From Trematomus loennbergii (Eukaryota > Chordata > Actinopteri > Perciformes > Nototheniidae), in assembly GCA_012861695.1 (NCBI GenBank), contig JAAOOA010000127.1:20905524-20969523 (forward strand): a stretch of DNA of 64,000 nucleotides. Reading direction: 5' to 3'. Positions 11,803-22,480 of the stretch are shown in pieces. Numbering within the stretch: position 1 is the stretch's first letter; every line of letters begins with the position of its first letter. A model generated the notes under the pieces. The model did no database searches. It worked only from the letters and a program-made list of their open reading frames with translations, and was not told the origin of the DNA. The translations under genes were made by a program, and so were the position numbers.

Positions 11803-12545
11803 AGTTTCTAACAATACTTTAGCCCTGATCAGAGCCCTGTTTTCTGGGTAAGACAGCGAGGTGCTGTACTCTGGGTCTCTGGGTCTCTGAGACCCTGCTA
11901 AAAGCAGTGACTCTGCTGCCTGCATTTAAACAGATTCACCAGTTTCTAACAAGACTTTAGCCCTGATCAGAGCCCTGTTTTCTGGGTAAGACAGCGAGGT
12001 GCTGTACCCTGGGTCTCTGGGTCTCTGAGACCCTGCTAAAAGCAGTGACTCTGCTGCCTGCATTTAAACAGATTCACAGTTTCTAACAAGACTTTAGCCC
12101 TGATCAGAGCCCTGTTTTCTGGGTAAGACAGCGAGGTGCTGTACCCTGGGTCTCTGGGTCTCTGAGACCCTGCTAAAAGCAGTGACTCTGCTGCCTGCAT
12201 TTAAACAGATTCACCAGTTTCTAACAAGACTTTAGCCCTGATCAGAGCCCTGTTTTCTGGGTAAGACAGCGAGGTGCTGTACCCTGGGTCTCTGAGACCC
12301 TGCTAAAAGCAGTGACTCTGCTGCCTGCATTTAAACAGATTCACCAGTTTATAACATTACTTTAGCCCTGATCAGAGCCCTGTTTTCTGGGTAAGACAGC
12401 GAGGTGCTGTACCCTGGGTCTCTGGGTCTCTGAGACCCTGCTAAAAGCAGTGACTCTGCTGCCTGCATTTAAACAGATTCACCAGTTTCTAACAAGACTT
12501 TAGCCCTGATCAGAGCCCTGTTTTCTGGGTAAGACAGCGAGGTGA
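11803..12545. repeat. 138-bp minisatellite, about 5.4 copies
   Basis: Units beginning AGTTTCTAACAAGACTTTAG start at 11803, 11941, 12078, 12216, 12346 and 12484. The 130-bp unit from 12216 has lost one GGGTCTCT repeat. Each unit contains the palindromic core GGGTCTCTGAGACCC. Confidence 0.95.
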
Positions 12546-12698
12546 TTTCCCCCTGGTCTCTCCTGAGGTGCAGAGTCCTACTGTTGGGGACTGCTGCTGG
12601 AGGTCTCTAGTCCGTCCTTGGGGGCTCTGTGAGAGGGCAGAGAGAGGTTATTTTCCCGGTCTCCGCCCTGGAGGGGTGAAATAAACAGAGTGCTACAT

Positions 12699-13016
12699 TT
12701 TGTAAATAGCAGAATACCTCCATGGCGCATAACTGCACTTTACAAGCCAGGGAAGGTGCTTCAATCCTGGGTATACATTTGTAAATAGTGCAATACCTCC
12801 ATGGCGCATAACTGCCCTTTACAAGCCAGGGAAGGTGCTTCAATCCTGGGTATACATTTTGTAAATAGTGCAATACCTCCATGGCGCATAACTGCACTTT
12901 ACAAGCCAGCGAAGGTGCTTCAATCCTGGGTATACATTTTGTAAATAGTACAATACCTCCATGGCGCATAACTGCACTTACAAGCCAGGGAATGTGCCTG
13001 CATCCTGGGGTAAACA
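12699..13016. repeat. 80-bp minisatellite, about 4 copies
   Basis: TGTAAATAGTGCAATACCTC recurs at about 12700, 12779, 12859 and 12939, followed each time by CATGGCGCATAACTGC and GGGTATACATTT. The motif ATGGCGCATAACTGCACTTT also resembles the end of the 11.0-kb minisatellite (about 11162), so the two arrays may share ancestry. Confidence 0.92.
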
Positions 13017-13071
13017 TTGTTTAATTGTTTAAGTGTTTTTAAACGTATGGAACAGTGTTTTGTCAAATACT

Positions 13072-13680
13072 TGGTAAGTGAGACCCAATATGGGGTTGAC
13101 GGACAGCCCCACATGACAAACACTTGGTAAGTGGGACCCAATATGGGGTTGACTGACAGCCCCCAAATTGTGAAAAGATGCTACTAATTGGAAGTCGCAC
13201 ACAGCCTTCATGGACAGTTGTCCCATTGGGATATAGTGGCGGTGGTCGACATACTTGGACAAAGGGCTTGTCAAGACATTTTACTGTCCTCCGGCAGTGT
13301 ATTGGTGTACCCAGGCACCATATGCGTGTACTGCATGTATTGGACCATAGATGGCGCTCTCCTCATAAGTAGATGAGGTATGTGTACTTATACTGCATGG
13401 GGGGGTGGCCCAACGTCAGTATGGGAGCCCACTTTCCACATATTACACAGTAACACAAGTATTCACTTACCTGTGTACTTATACTTATGGGGGGGGGGGT
13501 GGGGGGGTGTCCATGTACCCAATATGGTGTCCCACTTACCAATATTTGTATTGTTGGTATTGTTGGTGGGTGGCCCAACGTCAGTACGAGAGCCCACTTC
13601 CCACATATTATGTGGTGGGGGTGGGGGGTGTCCATCAACCCCATATGGTGTCCCACTTACCAAGTATTTGTCATGTCAGG
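13072..13680. repeat. Diverged TTGGTAAGTG / CAACGTCAGT repeats with G runs
   Basis: ACTTGGTAAGTGRGACCCAA occurs twice at about 13072 and 13126. Its complement-like form (CCCACTTACCAA) and GTGGCCCAACGTCAGTA recur at about 13405, 13525, 13570 and 13645. Runs of 7 to 11 G at 13489-13507 could form a quadruplex. Confidence 0.7.
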
Positions 13681-13963
13681 GGATTCCGCGGGGGACTCTT
13701 GCGGGGTCATGAGGCACTATTTTCGGACACTTTTTTCCCATTTTCCCCCCTTTTGCCTGGTTCTTTTTAATTTAATTTTTTCCCGTTTTGGCCCGTTTGA
13801 CCCGGTTCCTTCTGCCGGAGGCAGTGCCCGGTCCCGGGTGCCCCCCCAGGGCTTGTGTACAGCCGTTTCACCCCCCACTCATCCGTACATTAACGGATTT
13901 TGACAATTTTTGCTGCGTTCTCCTCCTCCTCTCCTTTCATCTCACCATCTGACTCAGGGGTCC

Positions 13964-14172
13964 CACCACGGGTCCCGCAGCGGGGTGGAGGTTCTGGGCT
14001 GGAACAGATAAATGTCCCGTTTCTGGACTGATAAATCTATAGAATCACAGACATTGGTCCGTTTTCGGACATTTCATACAAGTTTTTCGCAAACATTTCC
14101 CCACGCTAGGTCTCCGGGAGTACTTCCATTAGCTTCGTCTTGATCTGTAGATGCTATTTGAGGGTCGTTTGT
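13964..14172. repeat. Satellite unit, right part
   Basis: Resumes the satellite at CCACGGGTCCCGC and runs to GGGTCGTTTGTTTG, where sequence of a LINE tail takes over. It completes the unit interrupted at 10412. Confidence 0.88.
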
Positions 14173-14410
14173 TTGTCAAGACATCCGCAATATGGACTCA
14201 CTCTCAACCTTCAAATCCTGCCTGAAAACCCACCTTTTTAAACTGGGGTATTCAATATCATAATTCCTCTAAACTGATTGTTGTTTTTAAGTCTTTGTTT
14301 TTTAAGTCTCGAATTACTGTTTGACCTTCTTTGTTGCTTGTTTTTAATTATGCTCTGTAAGGTGTCCTTGAGAGCTTTGAAAGGCGCCCATAAATAAAAT
14401 GCATTATTAT
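14173..14410 (+). mobile_element. LINE 3' fragment (C-terminal codons and tail)
   Basis: The + strand encodes DIRNMDSLSTFKSCLKTHLF, the typical last residues of CR1/L2/Rex1-type non-LTR reverse transcriptases. A short untranslated tail follows, ending in GGCGCCCATAAATAAAATGC and an ATT run. A second, longer copy is at 22190-22480. The element is 5'-truncated and starts directly at the satellite edge. Confidence 0.75.
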
Positions 14411-14910
14411 TATTACTAATGTATGCTGGTCACCTGGAATCCTTGTACACTTCCAGCATGGTATATTTAATACTATTATTAAACATAAGCTGGTGATAGA
14501 TGGATGCTGGTGACCAGCCCAGCATACTATGCTGGTCTATGCTGTTGTTTTTAGCTGGCCAGGATGGCTGGTTTAGCTGGTTTAGCTTAGGGTGCACCAG
14601 CTAAACCAGCTAAACCAGCTAAACCAGCTAAACCAGCTAAACCAGCTAAACCAGCCATCCTGGCCAGCTAAAGTGTCCAAAACCCCTCTGGTGACCAGCC
14701 CAGCATACCAGCTGGTCTATGCTGTTTTTTTTAGCTGGCCAGGATGGCCGTTTTAGCTGGTTTAGCTTAGGGTGCACCAGCTAAACCAGCTAAACCAGCT
14801 AAACCAGCTAAACCAGCTAAACCAGCCATCCTGGCCAGCTAAAGTATCCAAAACCCCTCTAAACCAGCCAACCATTCCAGCCTAATATCTAAGCTGTTTT
14901 TTTCAGCAGG
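14411..14910. repeat. GCTGGT-rich palindromic repeat, copy 1
   Basis: Starts ATGCTGGTCACCTGGAATCC and ends TTTTTTTCAGCAGGG. It is dominated by GCTAAACCA decanucleotide arrays and their complement, so most of it can fold on itself. The internal part (about 14515-14692) is itself duplicated at 14693-14862. Other copies are at 22481-22840 and 25515-25858. Probably a non-autonomous DNA element; superfamily not determined. Confidence 0.75.
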
Positions 14911-15160
14911 GTGCCATGGTAATGTATGTTTAGGTTCACATAGACTATGACAGTATTCAGTAGCTTTCAATATACTTACACGCAGTATCACTAACAACTG
15001 TGTACAGTAAGTTAAGTACAGCCTGCTTGAATGTGCTTTGACAGGAAATTGATATTATGAAGTCATCGAACTGTGTCAGTTTTAAAAGATAATTTTTTTC
15101 CTGAATAACTACGTGTTTATACTGTATGCTTCATTAATCTACATAGATGACACTGAAATA
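14911..15160. repeat. Flank duplicated at 22841-24470 (empty hAT site)
   Basis: TAGGTTCACATAGACTATGA through GATGACACTGAAA is found again around 22850 and 24244-24470. There it is split by an hAT element exactly at ACATAGAC. Here that site is unoccupied. Confidence 0.85.
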
Positions 15161-15225
15161 CTTTTTTTATTTAATCTTTTATTTAGCAGGGACAATGCAC
15201 ATCAATGAACACTTAAAACAACTAG
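15161..15225 (-). mobile_element. LINE 3'-terminal fragment
   Basis: TTTAATCTTTTATTTAGCAGGGACAATGC.. is shared with the left end of the minus-strand LINE at 24470. Only the extreme 3' end is present here. The match is cited in part. Confidence 0.6.
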
Positions 15226-16010
15226 AAAATGCATTTCCTGCAGAAAAAGCGTGCGAATGCTGTAAACTGTGAATGAATTTAGCTGAAAATGCAGAAAAAG
15301 CTGAATATGTTATAAGCTGAATGGTAGCTGCTTTTACCTACAAAAATGCAGAAAAAGCTTAATATTTAAAAGAAAAGGTTTAAAAAAACATGTATAGCCT
15401 TGATGTCCTGAAATAGCCAAATAATGTAATAGTTGAATGGTTTCTGCAGCTAAAAATAGGCTGAAGGAGTTAAATATCAGACGTAAGTAGTAGTGAATGA
15501 ACTTGTATTAAGATGAGAAAAGAAAGTAAAAAGGCTTGGGAAAAGCAGCAGAATATTTGAACTACAAACTTTTGAACTAACTTGATGGTGAATTATCTGT
15601 CGCCATGGCAACGGCATTTGATGACACCCCATAATACGCTTAGATGTGTTGATGGCTGCATCGTTACCAAACCTGTGAAGTTTTGGGCCATTTCGAGCAT
15701 TTTCACTGAAGTTATGAGAAAACTGTGTTTCATGGTGAGCATTGTGTTGCCATGGCAACGGCATTTGAAGAAATCTGTCCCGTAGATGTCTTCATGGCTG
15801 GACTGTTAGCACACATGTGAAGTTTGAGCACTTTTTGAACATTTTGTTGCTGGTGCTCCACAGGACCATGACTATTGTGCACAGGTGAACATCATGGCTC
15901 AAAGCCCATGTCACAATATGCTTATACTGCAGTAACTGTATTTTGTAAAATGATCATCTCTCCAGGACAGAACCACTAAACTAACATAACACTTTCTCCT
16001 TCTGTTTGCA
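15226..16010. repeat. Interspersed repeat with direct subrepeats
   Basis: Contains CTGCAGAAAAAGC-type motifs at 15238, 15287 and 15343. Two diverged direct copies of a roughly 147-bp segment start GCCATGGCAACGGCATTTGA at about 15603 and 15750, each followed by GTGAAGTTT..TTTCGAGCATTTT-like sequence. No convincing coding sequence. Confidence 0.55.
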
Positions 16011-16650
16011 GCCTTGAAAAAGTCCTGGCGGATAAACAGCAAAAACATCATAAAATCACCAATTCTGCCTACATGTGGGAGATGGACCCTCTGGCAGGAG
16101 GCTGCGCTCCATCAGGACCAGAACCTCTCTCCACCTGAACAGTTTCTTCACCTCCGCTACCGGCCTCTTAAATAAGGCCTGGCCCCCCCACTGACACTTT
16201 ACCTCAGCCACAACGCAGACTCTATGCATTACATTAATGCACACAATGTTCAAATATTGCTTACTGGACATATTTCATATGTTATATTCTATAATTCACT
16301 GCATTCTATTAAGCTGTAAATGACTGCTTGACTTTATTTGCTTGACTTTATTTTATTGCTATCTATCTATATTTGTTTACAGTGTTGTTAATATAGTTCG
16401 CTATCTGTGTACTTGTGTTTTTTGTTTTATATTTAATGTATGCGCCATGACATCAAGTCAAATTCCTTGTACTTGTGAGTATACCTGCCAATAAAGCCCT
16501 TTATGATTCAGAATAATAAAATGTGTATTCATATATCATACTTTGATGTCTGCAAACCTTTTTTACACATATTGGTGGACATTGTAGCATAAAACACAAA
16601 TATCAACAAGAGGCAAAGTCAAAACAAGGTTCTTTTTCATTCTGTCACAT
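16011..16650. repeat. Probable transposon tail, then unassigned spacer
   Basis: After CTTTGAAAAAGTCCTGG-like sequence the + strand could encode GCALHQDQNLSPPEQFLHLR, resembling retrotransposon C-terminal translations. It ends near TGCCAATAAAGCCCTTTATG, a style of tail typical of fish LINEs. The remainder to 16650 shows nothing recognisable. Confidence 0.35.
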
Positions 16651-16652
16651 TT

Positions 16653-16658
16653 TTTATT
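16653..16658 (-). promoter_or_regulatory. Poly(A) signal overlapping the Myb/SANT gene stop
   Basis: The minus strand reads AAATAAA, so AATAAA shares bases with the TAA stop codon. This gives an exceptionally short 3' end, a compact arrangement typical of transposon genes. Confidence 0.55.
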
Positions 16659-17836
16659 TGGGGGCAAAACGCTCCAAGACAGCCAAAAACTTGTCGGACC
16701 TTTCTCGGGCCTCTGCTGCTCTCTTGTCATCTGCCTCTCTCTGGAAGAGGATGTCCTCCCTTAAGAGATCAAGGTAGGGATCCTCTCTCTCCCTCTTTTT
16801 CCTTCCTCCTCTCCTCTCCGTGTCGCCCTTGTCTTTTCCCTCCTCATCCTCTCGCCCTTTCTGACCTACCTGGGCAGTGCTTGGCCCCGGATTTGCGTCT
16901 TGGATGGAGGAAATCAGGCAGGGGGGCGAGACCGCCGCAGACTGCCCTAATGCCTCATCCATTAGGACAAACCAGGCCCAAGTCGCTGCTGTGGGTTTCC
17001 CGTCCTCGGTGCCCTGCCCTGAGGCGGGACACTTGCATTCCTGAGCAGTGAAGACCAAACACATACACGCATTAATATATGAAAACATAATACATTTTAA
17101 TTTCAAACCTTTATTACAGGTGAATCCCATTGAGATCATTGATCTCTTTTTCAAGGATGACCTGCTGCAAGTAGGTTCCACATGAATACATTTGAACATA
17201 TAAAACAACAGCAAAAACAAACATGATCATGTCTATAACCTCTCACACCTTGTACTTCATTTTGAGGTTGTCCCACTTTTTTTTGGCTTGGACGTGGGTT
17301 ACCCTTCCCTCAATCCCCATCTTTGCCACAATTGTCCTATGTAAATTATAAGAAGGAGAAAGCAGCGATTAAATTACATCTTGAACAATATTTACTACCT
17401 AAACAATGTCACTTGCTTCTCACCGATAACCACTGGCGGCCGTGTCCCGACCGCCCGTGAACAGGTGCTGGAGCTCAACACGGAGGCGTATAAAGGCCTC
17501 CGTCTGTTCCTTAGTCCCTTGAGCAAACACCAGAAACAACAGTATAATGCCGTGTGTAATTAATGAATACCAGGCCAAAAACTCTGTTGCCAGTTTATTA
17601 CAGAAACGGAGCTTAACTGCTGTCCGGCAACAAACAATTGTCCCACTCTCTCTAACGGTTTCAACATAAAACTGTACCGAAAATAAATTATTATATATCT
17701 AATTATTAACTAGCTTTACTTTCACAGAACACATTTTTGGTGATAACAAATTTATCAAAGTAACGTAGTTACCAACACATTTTTTACCCCACTTTACATA
17801 CTTACATTTAAATGTGTATTGCTTCACTTCAGCCAT
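16654..17836 (-). CDS. Myb/SANT-like (trihelix) DNA-binding protein, Harbinger type
   Basis: Four exons join without a break on the minus strand: 17836-17806 (MAEVKQYTFK), 17517-17424, 17336-17249 and 17040-16654, giving 199 residues. Residues about 11-75 form a trihelix fold with the usual aromatic landmarks: WTKEQTEAFIRLR, then TIVAKMGIEGRVTHVQAKKK, then WDNLKMKYK. Next comes the family signature TAATWAWFVLMDEALG, an acidic-basic linker rich in E, K and R, and a C-terminal helix ending FLAVLERFAPK. In PIF/Harbinger elements such proteins accompany the transposase and help it bind DNA. No transposase is visible nearby, so this is either an orphaned element gene or a stand-alone host copy. 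The reading frame is fully intact, unlike most genes in this window. Confidence 0.75.
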
Positions 17837-18111
17837 TTCCGCCACAGATTTTGGAAGGCCGCGAAGTCTACTCATGTGCACACTCGATATTTGTCCAAAC
17901 AGAGTACGCCGGGCTCGCTAGATTTCCAAGTATACTGGAGATTGGAACAGTACTTCGGCGGCACTCGATGACCAATTTACCTACTGCAGCACTTAGTCCC
18001 ATTAAGAATGCATTGAGGATTATATCTGACAATTTTGCCACCTGTTCAAAAACTATGGCTCCTATCAAAAAATGACCAGACCGTGAGCATCAGGGAACCC
18101 CAATGAACTGA

Positions 18112-18995
18112 TATATGTGACCTGCTCTATCGAAATCAGTCGCATTGACCCGAAGCCACATTTTGAGTTGGATACACTGTTGGAAAGAGGAGATTCCTAG
18201 CTTTCTAATGATATCAAGATTGTTTTTGTACTCCAAATATTAAGCAAAATATGTCACATTATATAATGACTGTCACCGAGTCATCATTTTGAGAAAAAGG
18301 CCTTCAAAGTTTCCTCTTCTCTGGAATCCATCAATCTGATTGATTATTAGCGGAGCAAATGATCAAAATAGTCCGGAGGGAAAATATTTCGTTTGGATTA
18401 CTGGTCTGGGGGAAGCTCGCGAGTGTGTGTGTGTATGTGTGTGTGTGTTTGTGTATTTTTGCGTTTGTGTATATTGTGTTTGTTTCCCGGGGAAAACACT
18501 CACGAGAAACACCGGCTGTTGTTATGCTTGCTGTGACGTTAAGTTACTCCGTTCTCCGCTTGTAAATATGCCGTTACAAGCTTCATAGTTGTATTTATCA
18601 TCTAAATTTGCCGAAACAAGTTTAATATTCTGAAAGCCAAGACTTTGTTTAATTGAAATCAGATGAAAACAAACTGTAACGGACCCTGCCGTGTTATCTA
18701 TGATTACTATATGCCTTACATTCATAATTTCAGCCGGAGGGAGGGGGAGCTGCGCTACGGAAGAGCAGATTGCGAGCGAGAGGTGCCTGTCATCTTCCCT
18801 TCACAAGCTTCACAAATGTATTTATCGTGTGATTTTGGAAATAAAAGTTTCATATTCTGAAAGCCAAGACTTTGTTTATTTAAAATCAAACAAAACACCG
18901 AACCCCGAAAAAATAGTTTTTTACGCAAATCCACGTTTATTTTGAAATGAGCCGTTGCGACTTCCGACTGATTTCGATAGAGCGGGTCACATATG
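18112..18995. mobile_element. TIR element of about 880 bp, superfamily unknown
   Basis: Terminal inverted repeats of about 30 bp: left ATATGTGACCTGCTCTATCG, then AAATCAGTCG; the right end is its complement, CGACTGATTTCGATAGAGCG then GGTCACATAT. Internally, ATTCTGAAAGCCAAGACTTT occurs at about 18627 and 18855, the trace of a roughly 228-bp internal duplication. There is a GT run at 18424-18480. No transposase codons, and no clear target duplication beyond TA-rich flanks. Confidence 0.75.
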
Positions 18996-19399
18996 TTGTT
19001 GTTTTTGGTTTTGTGTGTAAAATGTGGAGATGGGAGCAGTTTGTCTAAAGTGTACTTCTCTCTGTTCTGAAGAAAGTTCCGGAAAGATTTAACATGGGAA
19101 TCAATTGGGAGCTCGATGGACTTTTTCATGCCCTCAAGAGGCATTTTGTTTAATATTTCTTCTTAATTTTTTTTCATTTTCCAACCTAGGAGAGGTTTTC
19201 CTACGTTTTTCATGAAAAAATATGTCTGAGGAGTGTAGGGTTTGGGAATTATGGCAAGTTTAAAACATTTTTGGGGGAGAATTTGAAGAACTGCTGCACT
19301 CTGTTTTGAGATCAAAGCACTCTAGACTTAACGAGCTGCTCCATCCACACTAATGTTAAAATCTGAAGAAAGCCTCTTTACCAAGCTCCAAACAAAGTT
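18996..19399. other. Spacer with no recognised feature
   Basis: A 129-residue open frame on the minus strand begins here and runs back into the TIR element. It matches nothing I know and is not called. Confidence 0.5.
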
Positions 19400-20061
19400 A
19401 AGTTAAGATACATACTGTAAAGTGCAAGAGGATATACCCTTGTATTAAATTGCATTTAGCGGTGATTGCACGTCTGTTTGTTTCTCAACCATTCTTTCAG
19501 TTGACTTTTGAAGCTATTGAGGGTGGGACAATCCCGTATCTCAGTTGGGAGGCTATTCCAGAATGAGCTGCCTTTTAATGGAAAGGACATTTTGTCCAAA
19601 AGTGGTCCGTCTGTGGTGGACTTCACAGTCCTCTGGTTTCTGACCTAGTGCAGCGTCCAGTATCTTTTTTGTGGATGAATTCCCCTAAGGGAGGGGGGGC
19701 CAGACCATGTAAACATTTATAAATAAAACACATACTTTTAAAATACTTAAAATTGTCAAAACTCAAGACATTATGTTTTTCAAGGATGGTACAGTGGTGG
19801 TATGAATAAGGCTTTCTGTCAAACACCTTGATAGCTCTCTTGTACAGCTGTTCTATTGGTTTAAGGGTTGTGGCACAAGCAAATGACCAGTTTGTAAAAC
19901 AGTATTCAATATGGGATAGAATCATACAGTGGAGGTATGACTTTGCAGCATTGACAATTAAGAAAGGTCTGATTTGTTTAAAATGTTGCAAGTTGAATTT
20001 AATAGTATTTGATACTTTCTTAAAAGTCAAGTTCGAGTCCAATATAGGGGGCCAGAGTAGA
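19400..20061 (-). mobile_element. LINE fragment: reverse-transcriptase C-terminal part
   Basis: The minus strand encodes VSNTIKFNLQHFKQIRPFL, then SYLHCMILSHIEYCFTNWS, then GLAPPPLGEFIHKKDTGRCT, then a frameshift, then FWNSLPTEIRDCPTLNSFK-type sequence. This is the thumb and tail region of CR1/L2/Rex1-like reverse transcriptases. The catalytic palm (YADD region) is missing. A near-identical copy lies at 24470-25505. Confidence 0.85.
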
Positions 20062-20111
20062 GGGCTTAAAGAGCCACATGCGGCTCGAGAGCCGCGGGTT
20101 GCCGACCCCTG
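20062..20111. mobile_element. hAT terminal fragment (about 50 bp)
   Basis: On the minus strand this reads CAGGGGTCGGCAACCCGCGG and continues CTCTCGAGCCGCATGTGGCTC, the familiar terminus of a vertebrate hAT family. Only one end survives. It sits where the reverse-transcriptase core of the surrounding LINE is missing, so an insertion followed by deletion may have removed both. Confidence 0.7.
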
Positions 20112-21687
20112 TTCTAGTCGGTTGATCCATTAGTTGTATTAAGTTGTGTTTATCCGTGATCCGTTTTAAGTTCTTTCTATTTTGTTTGTCATTTCAGTTT
20201 ATGTTAAAGTCTCCTAAAATAATTAGCTCTTTGCTGGAGTCACAGGAGTTCAGCATGAGTTTTACCTAATCATAGAAATCAGTGACGTGCGGTGAGGTTC
20301 ATGGCTGGTGAGGCACTGACTCACTGAGTCAGATTTACAAATATTATATTTTGACCTTAATCGAAATATTCGGTTATTTTCAAAAGCTTTTTTAGTCTGA
20401 TGCTTCGATTCATTTTAAACAGACCGTTCAACAAAAGGATACCCAAAATCTAAATATTGGATTGTTCTTTCTTAGTAAGATCCCATTTTCATTACAAATG
20501 TGGTCTTACCTTGACTTGAAGATGAAGTCCATGCTATCCTTCTGGACAACAATCTCTATAACTTTTTTGTAAAAGTCCTCCTTATCTTCCTGTAGTTTCA
20601 AAAGTCTAGTTTGTTGTTACGTCTACCGTCTCTGCGTAGAATTACAGTAGCAACAAGAACCTGTGGGCTCACGTGCGCCCCCTTCAGTGCGGCAGAGGTT
20701 ATGGCTGCCTCCCCTGGTGCTTTTTCATTGCCGTTGAGACCAGCGAGCCTAAATATCATATATACGTGAAATAAGTTATTTAGAGACTATGGATGGCGAG
20801 GATAAATGTAATAAAGGGATCTACATACATTACATTGGTGACCTACAGTGATATGGTAACAGGCATGCGCTTAGGGCCCGCTTTCCAGCCAGTTTCTGTG
20901 GGGTGACGCATTCTGAGGTGAGGCAGATCTCATCTATGCCTCACCTCACCCCACAGTAACTGGCTTGAGCGCGCTCACAAAATAAGTGCCCGCGCTAAAT
21001 TAGTGCCCGTGCTCCAGCAAGTTACTGTGGGCTTACGAGAGGCAGAGCATGTGCCTGCCTCTCTTGTCATCGCTCCCGTAGCGGAGCTCGGCAAATTTGC
21101 TGATTTTGACTATAAAAAGCGATTAGAATCATACATAAATCACACTTACAACACAGATCAGTGGAGACATTTTATTATTATTACTATTTCGTCTTTCTTT
21201 AGTTGTTTTTCCGTTACATTGGAGTATGACAGGTGAGGCTCTGCCTCCCCTGCCTCCACTGACTGCACGTCGCTGATAGAAATCCACCTTAGCGGTGGGT
21301 TGTCAATACAGGCAAATCATGGTGAGGGACATTTCCTCAGATAGTGTGATTTCCACACTAACACAATCAAACTCAATATTAGCTGGGAGTGCAATCTCCC
21401 TACAAGTAATGGTATTCCTAACATAAAGCAACACCCCGTCCTTTTCCCTTCAGTCTGTCCTTCCTAAACACATTATATCCTGACATATATACAAGAGTGG
21501 ATGGTGACGACTGTTTTAGCCAAGATTCCGATATTCCCAAACAGTGAATATTGGACTCAAGGAGGAGATGTTCTAGCTGTTCATGTTTATTACAGATGCT
21601 GCGGAAATGTAAATGTCCACTGAATAGTCCCTTCGGCTTGCACCGAGGATCCCACACTATGTTTGCTTGATTCACTGTTTGAAACAT
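20112..21687 (-). mobile_element. LINE endonuclease part, split by an hAT insertion
   Basis: The minus strand at 21687-21284 encodes FRSICNKHEQLEHLLLESNI, then HCLGISESWLKQ, then GVALC/YVRNTITCREIALPAN and ITLSEEMSLTMICLY, an apurinic-type endonuclease domain. After the 20280-21275 hAT element it resumes and shows LIILGDFNIN, containing the catalytic GDFN motif, at about 20190-20160. Stops are present, so the element is dead. The order endonuclease (right) to reverse-transcriptase tail (left) shows that 19400-21687 is one internally deleted LINE. Confidence 0.85.
20280..21275. mobile_element. hAT-type non-autonomous element, 996 bp
   Basis: Terminal inverted repeats CAGTGACGTGCGGTGAGG at left and, on the opposite strand at the right end, CAGCGACGTGCAGTCAGTGG. 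It is flanked by a perfect 8-bp target duplication ATAGAAAT at 20272-20279 and 21276-21283, diagnostic of hAT. Internally there are GTGAGGCA/TGCCTCAC palindromes (about 20917-20950). No transposase. Confidence 0.92.
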
Positions 21688-22189
21688 TTTTGTGTAACGG
21701 TGTTTTTTAAATACCGGATTTCTAGGCTTTACCTCTGTGCTTTACCTTACTTTCATGTTGGCAGCTACTGGGCAGCATGTTTCTCCCACAACACACTGGG
21801 AATTGAATGCAGCTCATGTGATGCCTGCACACCATGGCCATCTTTGATTGAAAGCAATAGTACATCTTATCCTTTAGGGCTGTAAAAAGACATTCTGGAA
21901 TATGTGACGTACTGTATAAGTAAGGGATAATGTGCATTGAGACGGTCATTAATGAAAAAAGAACACGGTCAACCGGCGTCTCGGTCGCGAATACTAAATA
22001 AACCAACGACTTGACTCACAATATTGATTCAAAATAATTATATTGGTTTAGAAATTGACGTAGTCAGTTCCACTGCAGACCAACGGCTGGAACTGTGGCG
22101 ACAACAACTTAACTTAAAATGAGGGCAGCACTGTTTTACAAAGCTATGTTCTCTGGTTTAAATAATCATACCAGTATTTAAACAATGGT
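21688..22189. other. Spacer with no recognised feature
   Basis: Small overlapping open frames on both strands have no family resemblance. No tandem or inverted repeat stands out. Confidence 0.5.
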
Positions 22190-22480
22190 GTCAAGAGCCT
22201 TCAGCCACTCTGCCCCCCGTCTCTGTAACTCTCTCCCACAAGACATCCGCAATATGGACTCACTCTCAACCTTCAAATCCTGCCTGAAAACCCACCTTTT
22301 TAAACTGGGGTATTCAATATCATTCACAATTCCTCTAAACTGATTGTTGTTTTTAAGTCTTTGTTTTTTAAGTCTCGAATTACTGTTTGACCTTCTTTGT
22401 TGCTTGTTTTTAATTATGCTCTGTAAGGTGTCCTTGAGAGCTTTGAAAGGCGCCCATAAATAAAATGCATTATTATTATT
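22190..22480 (+). mobile_element. LINE 3' fragment, second copy
   Basis: Encodes RAFSHSAPRLCNSLPQDIRN then MDSLSTFKSCLKTHLFKLGY on the + strand, followed by the same ATAAATAAAATGC tail and ATT run as at 14173-14410. It extends about 50 bases further 5' than that copy. Confidence 0.8.

Larger units (their letters stand above)
10413..13963. repeat. 3.55-kb minisatellite island inserted in a satellite unit
   Basis: The island has a different base composition from the flanking AT-rich satellite and consists largely of at least five unrelated tandem repeats. A related segment (GGGGGACTCTTGCGGGGTCA and following bases) lies near both ends, at about 10493 and 13689, in the same direction. The left edge holds GATTCGAACCCC, a tRNA-like B box on the minus strand. 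A long open frame (10449-11177, minus) is mostly repeat translation and is not called. Confidence 0.7.

Noticed and set aside
12607..13017. 136-residue minus-strand repetitive frame
   Set aside because: Translation of the 80-bp minisatellite.
13487..13903. Several overlapping frames of 95-138 residues
   Set aside because: They arise from G-rich repeats open in many frames on both strands. No splice or codon support.
16654..17836. Calling this a HARBI1 transposase
   Set aside because: No DDE nuclease motif. It is the Myb/SANT accessory type only.
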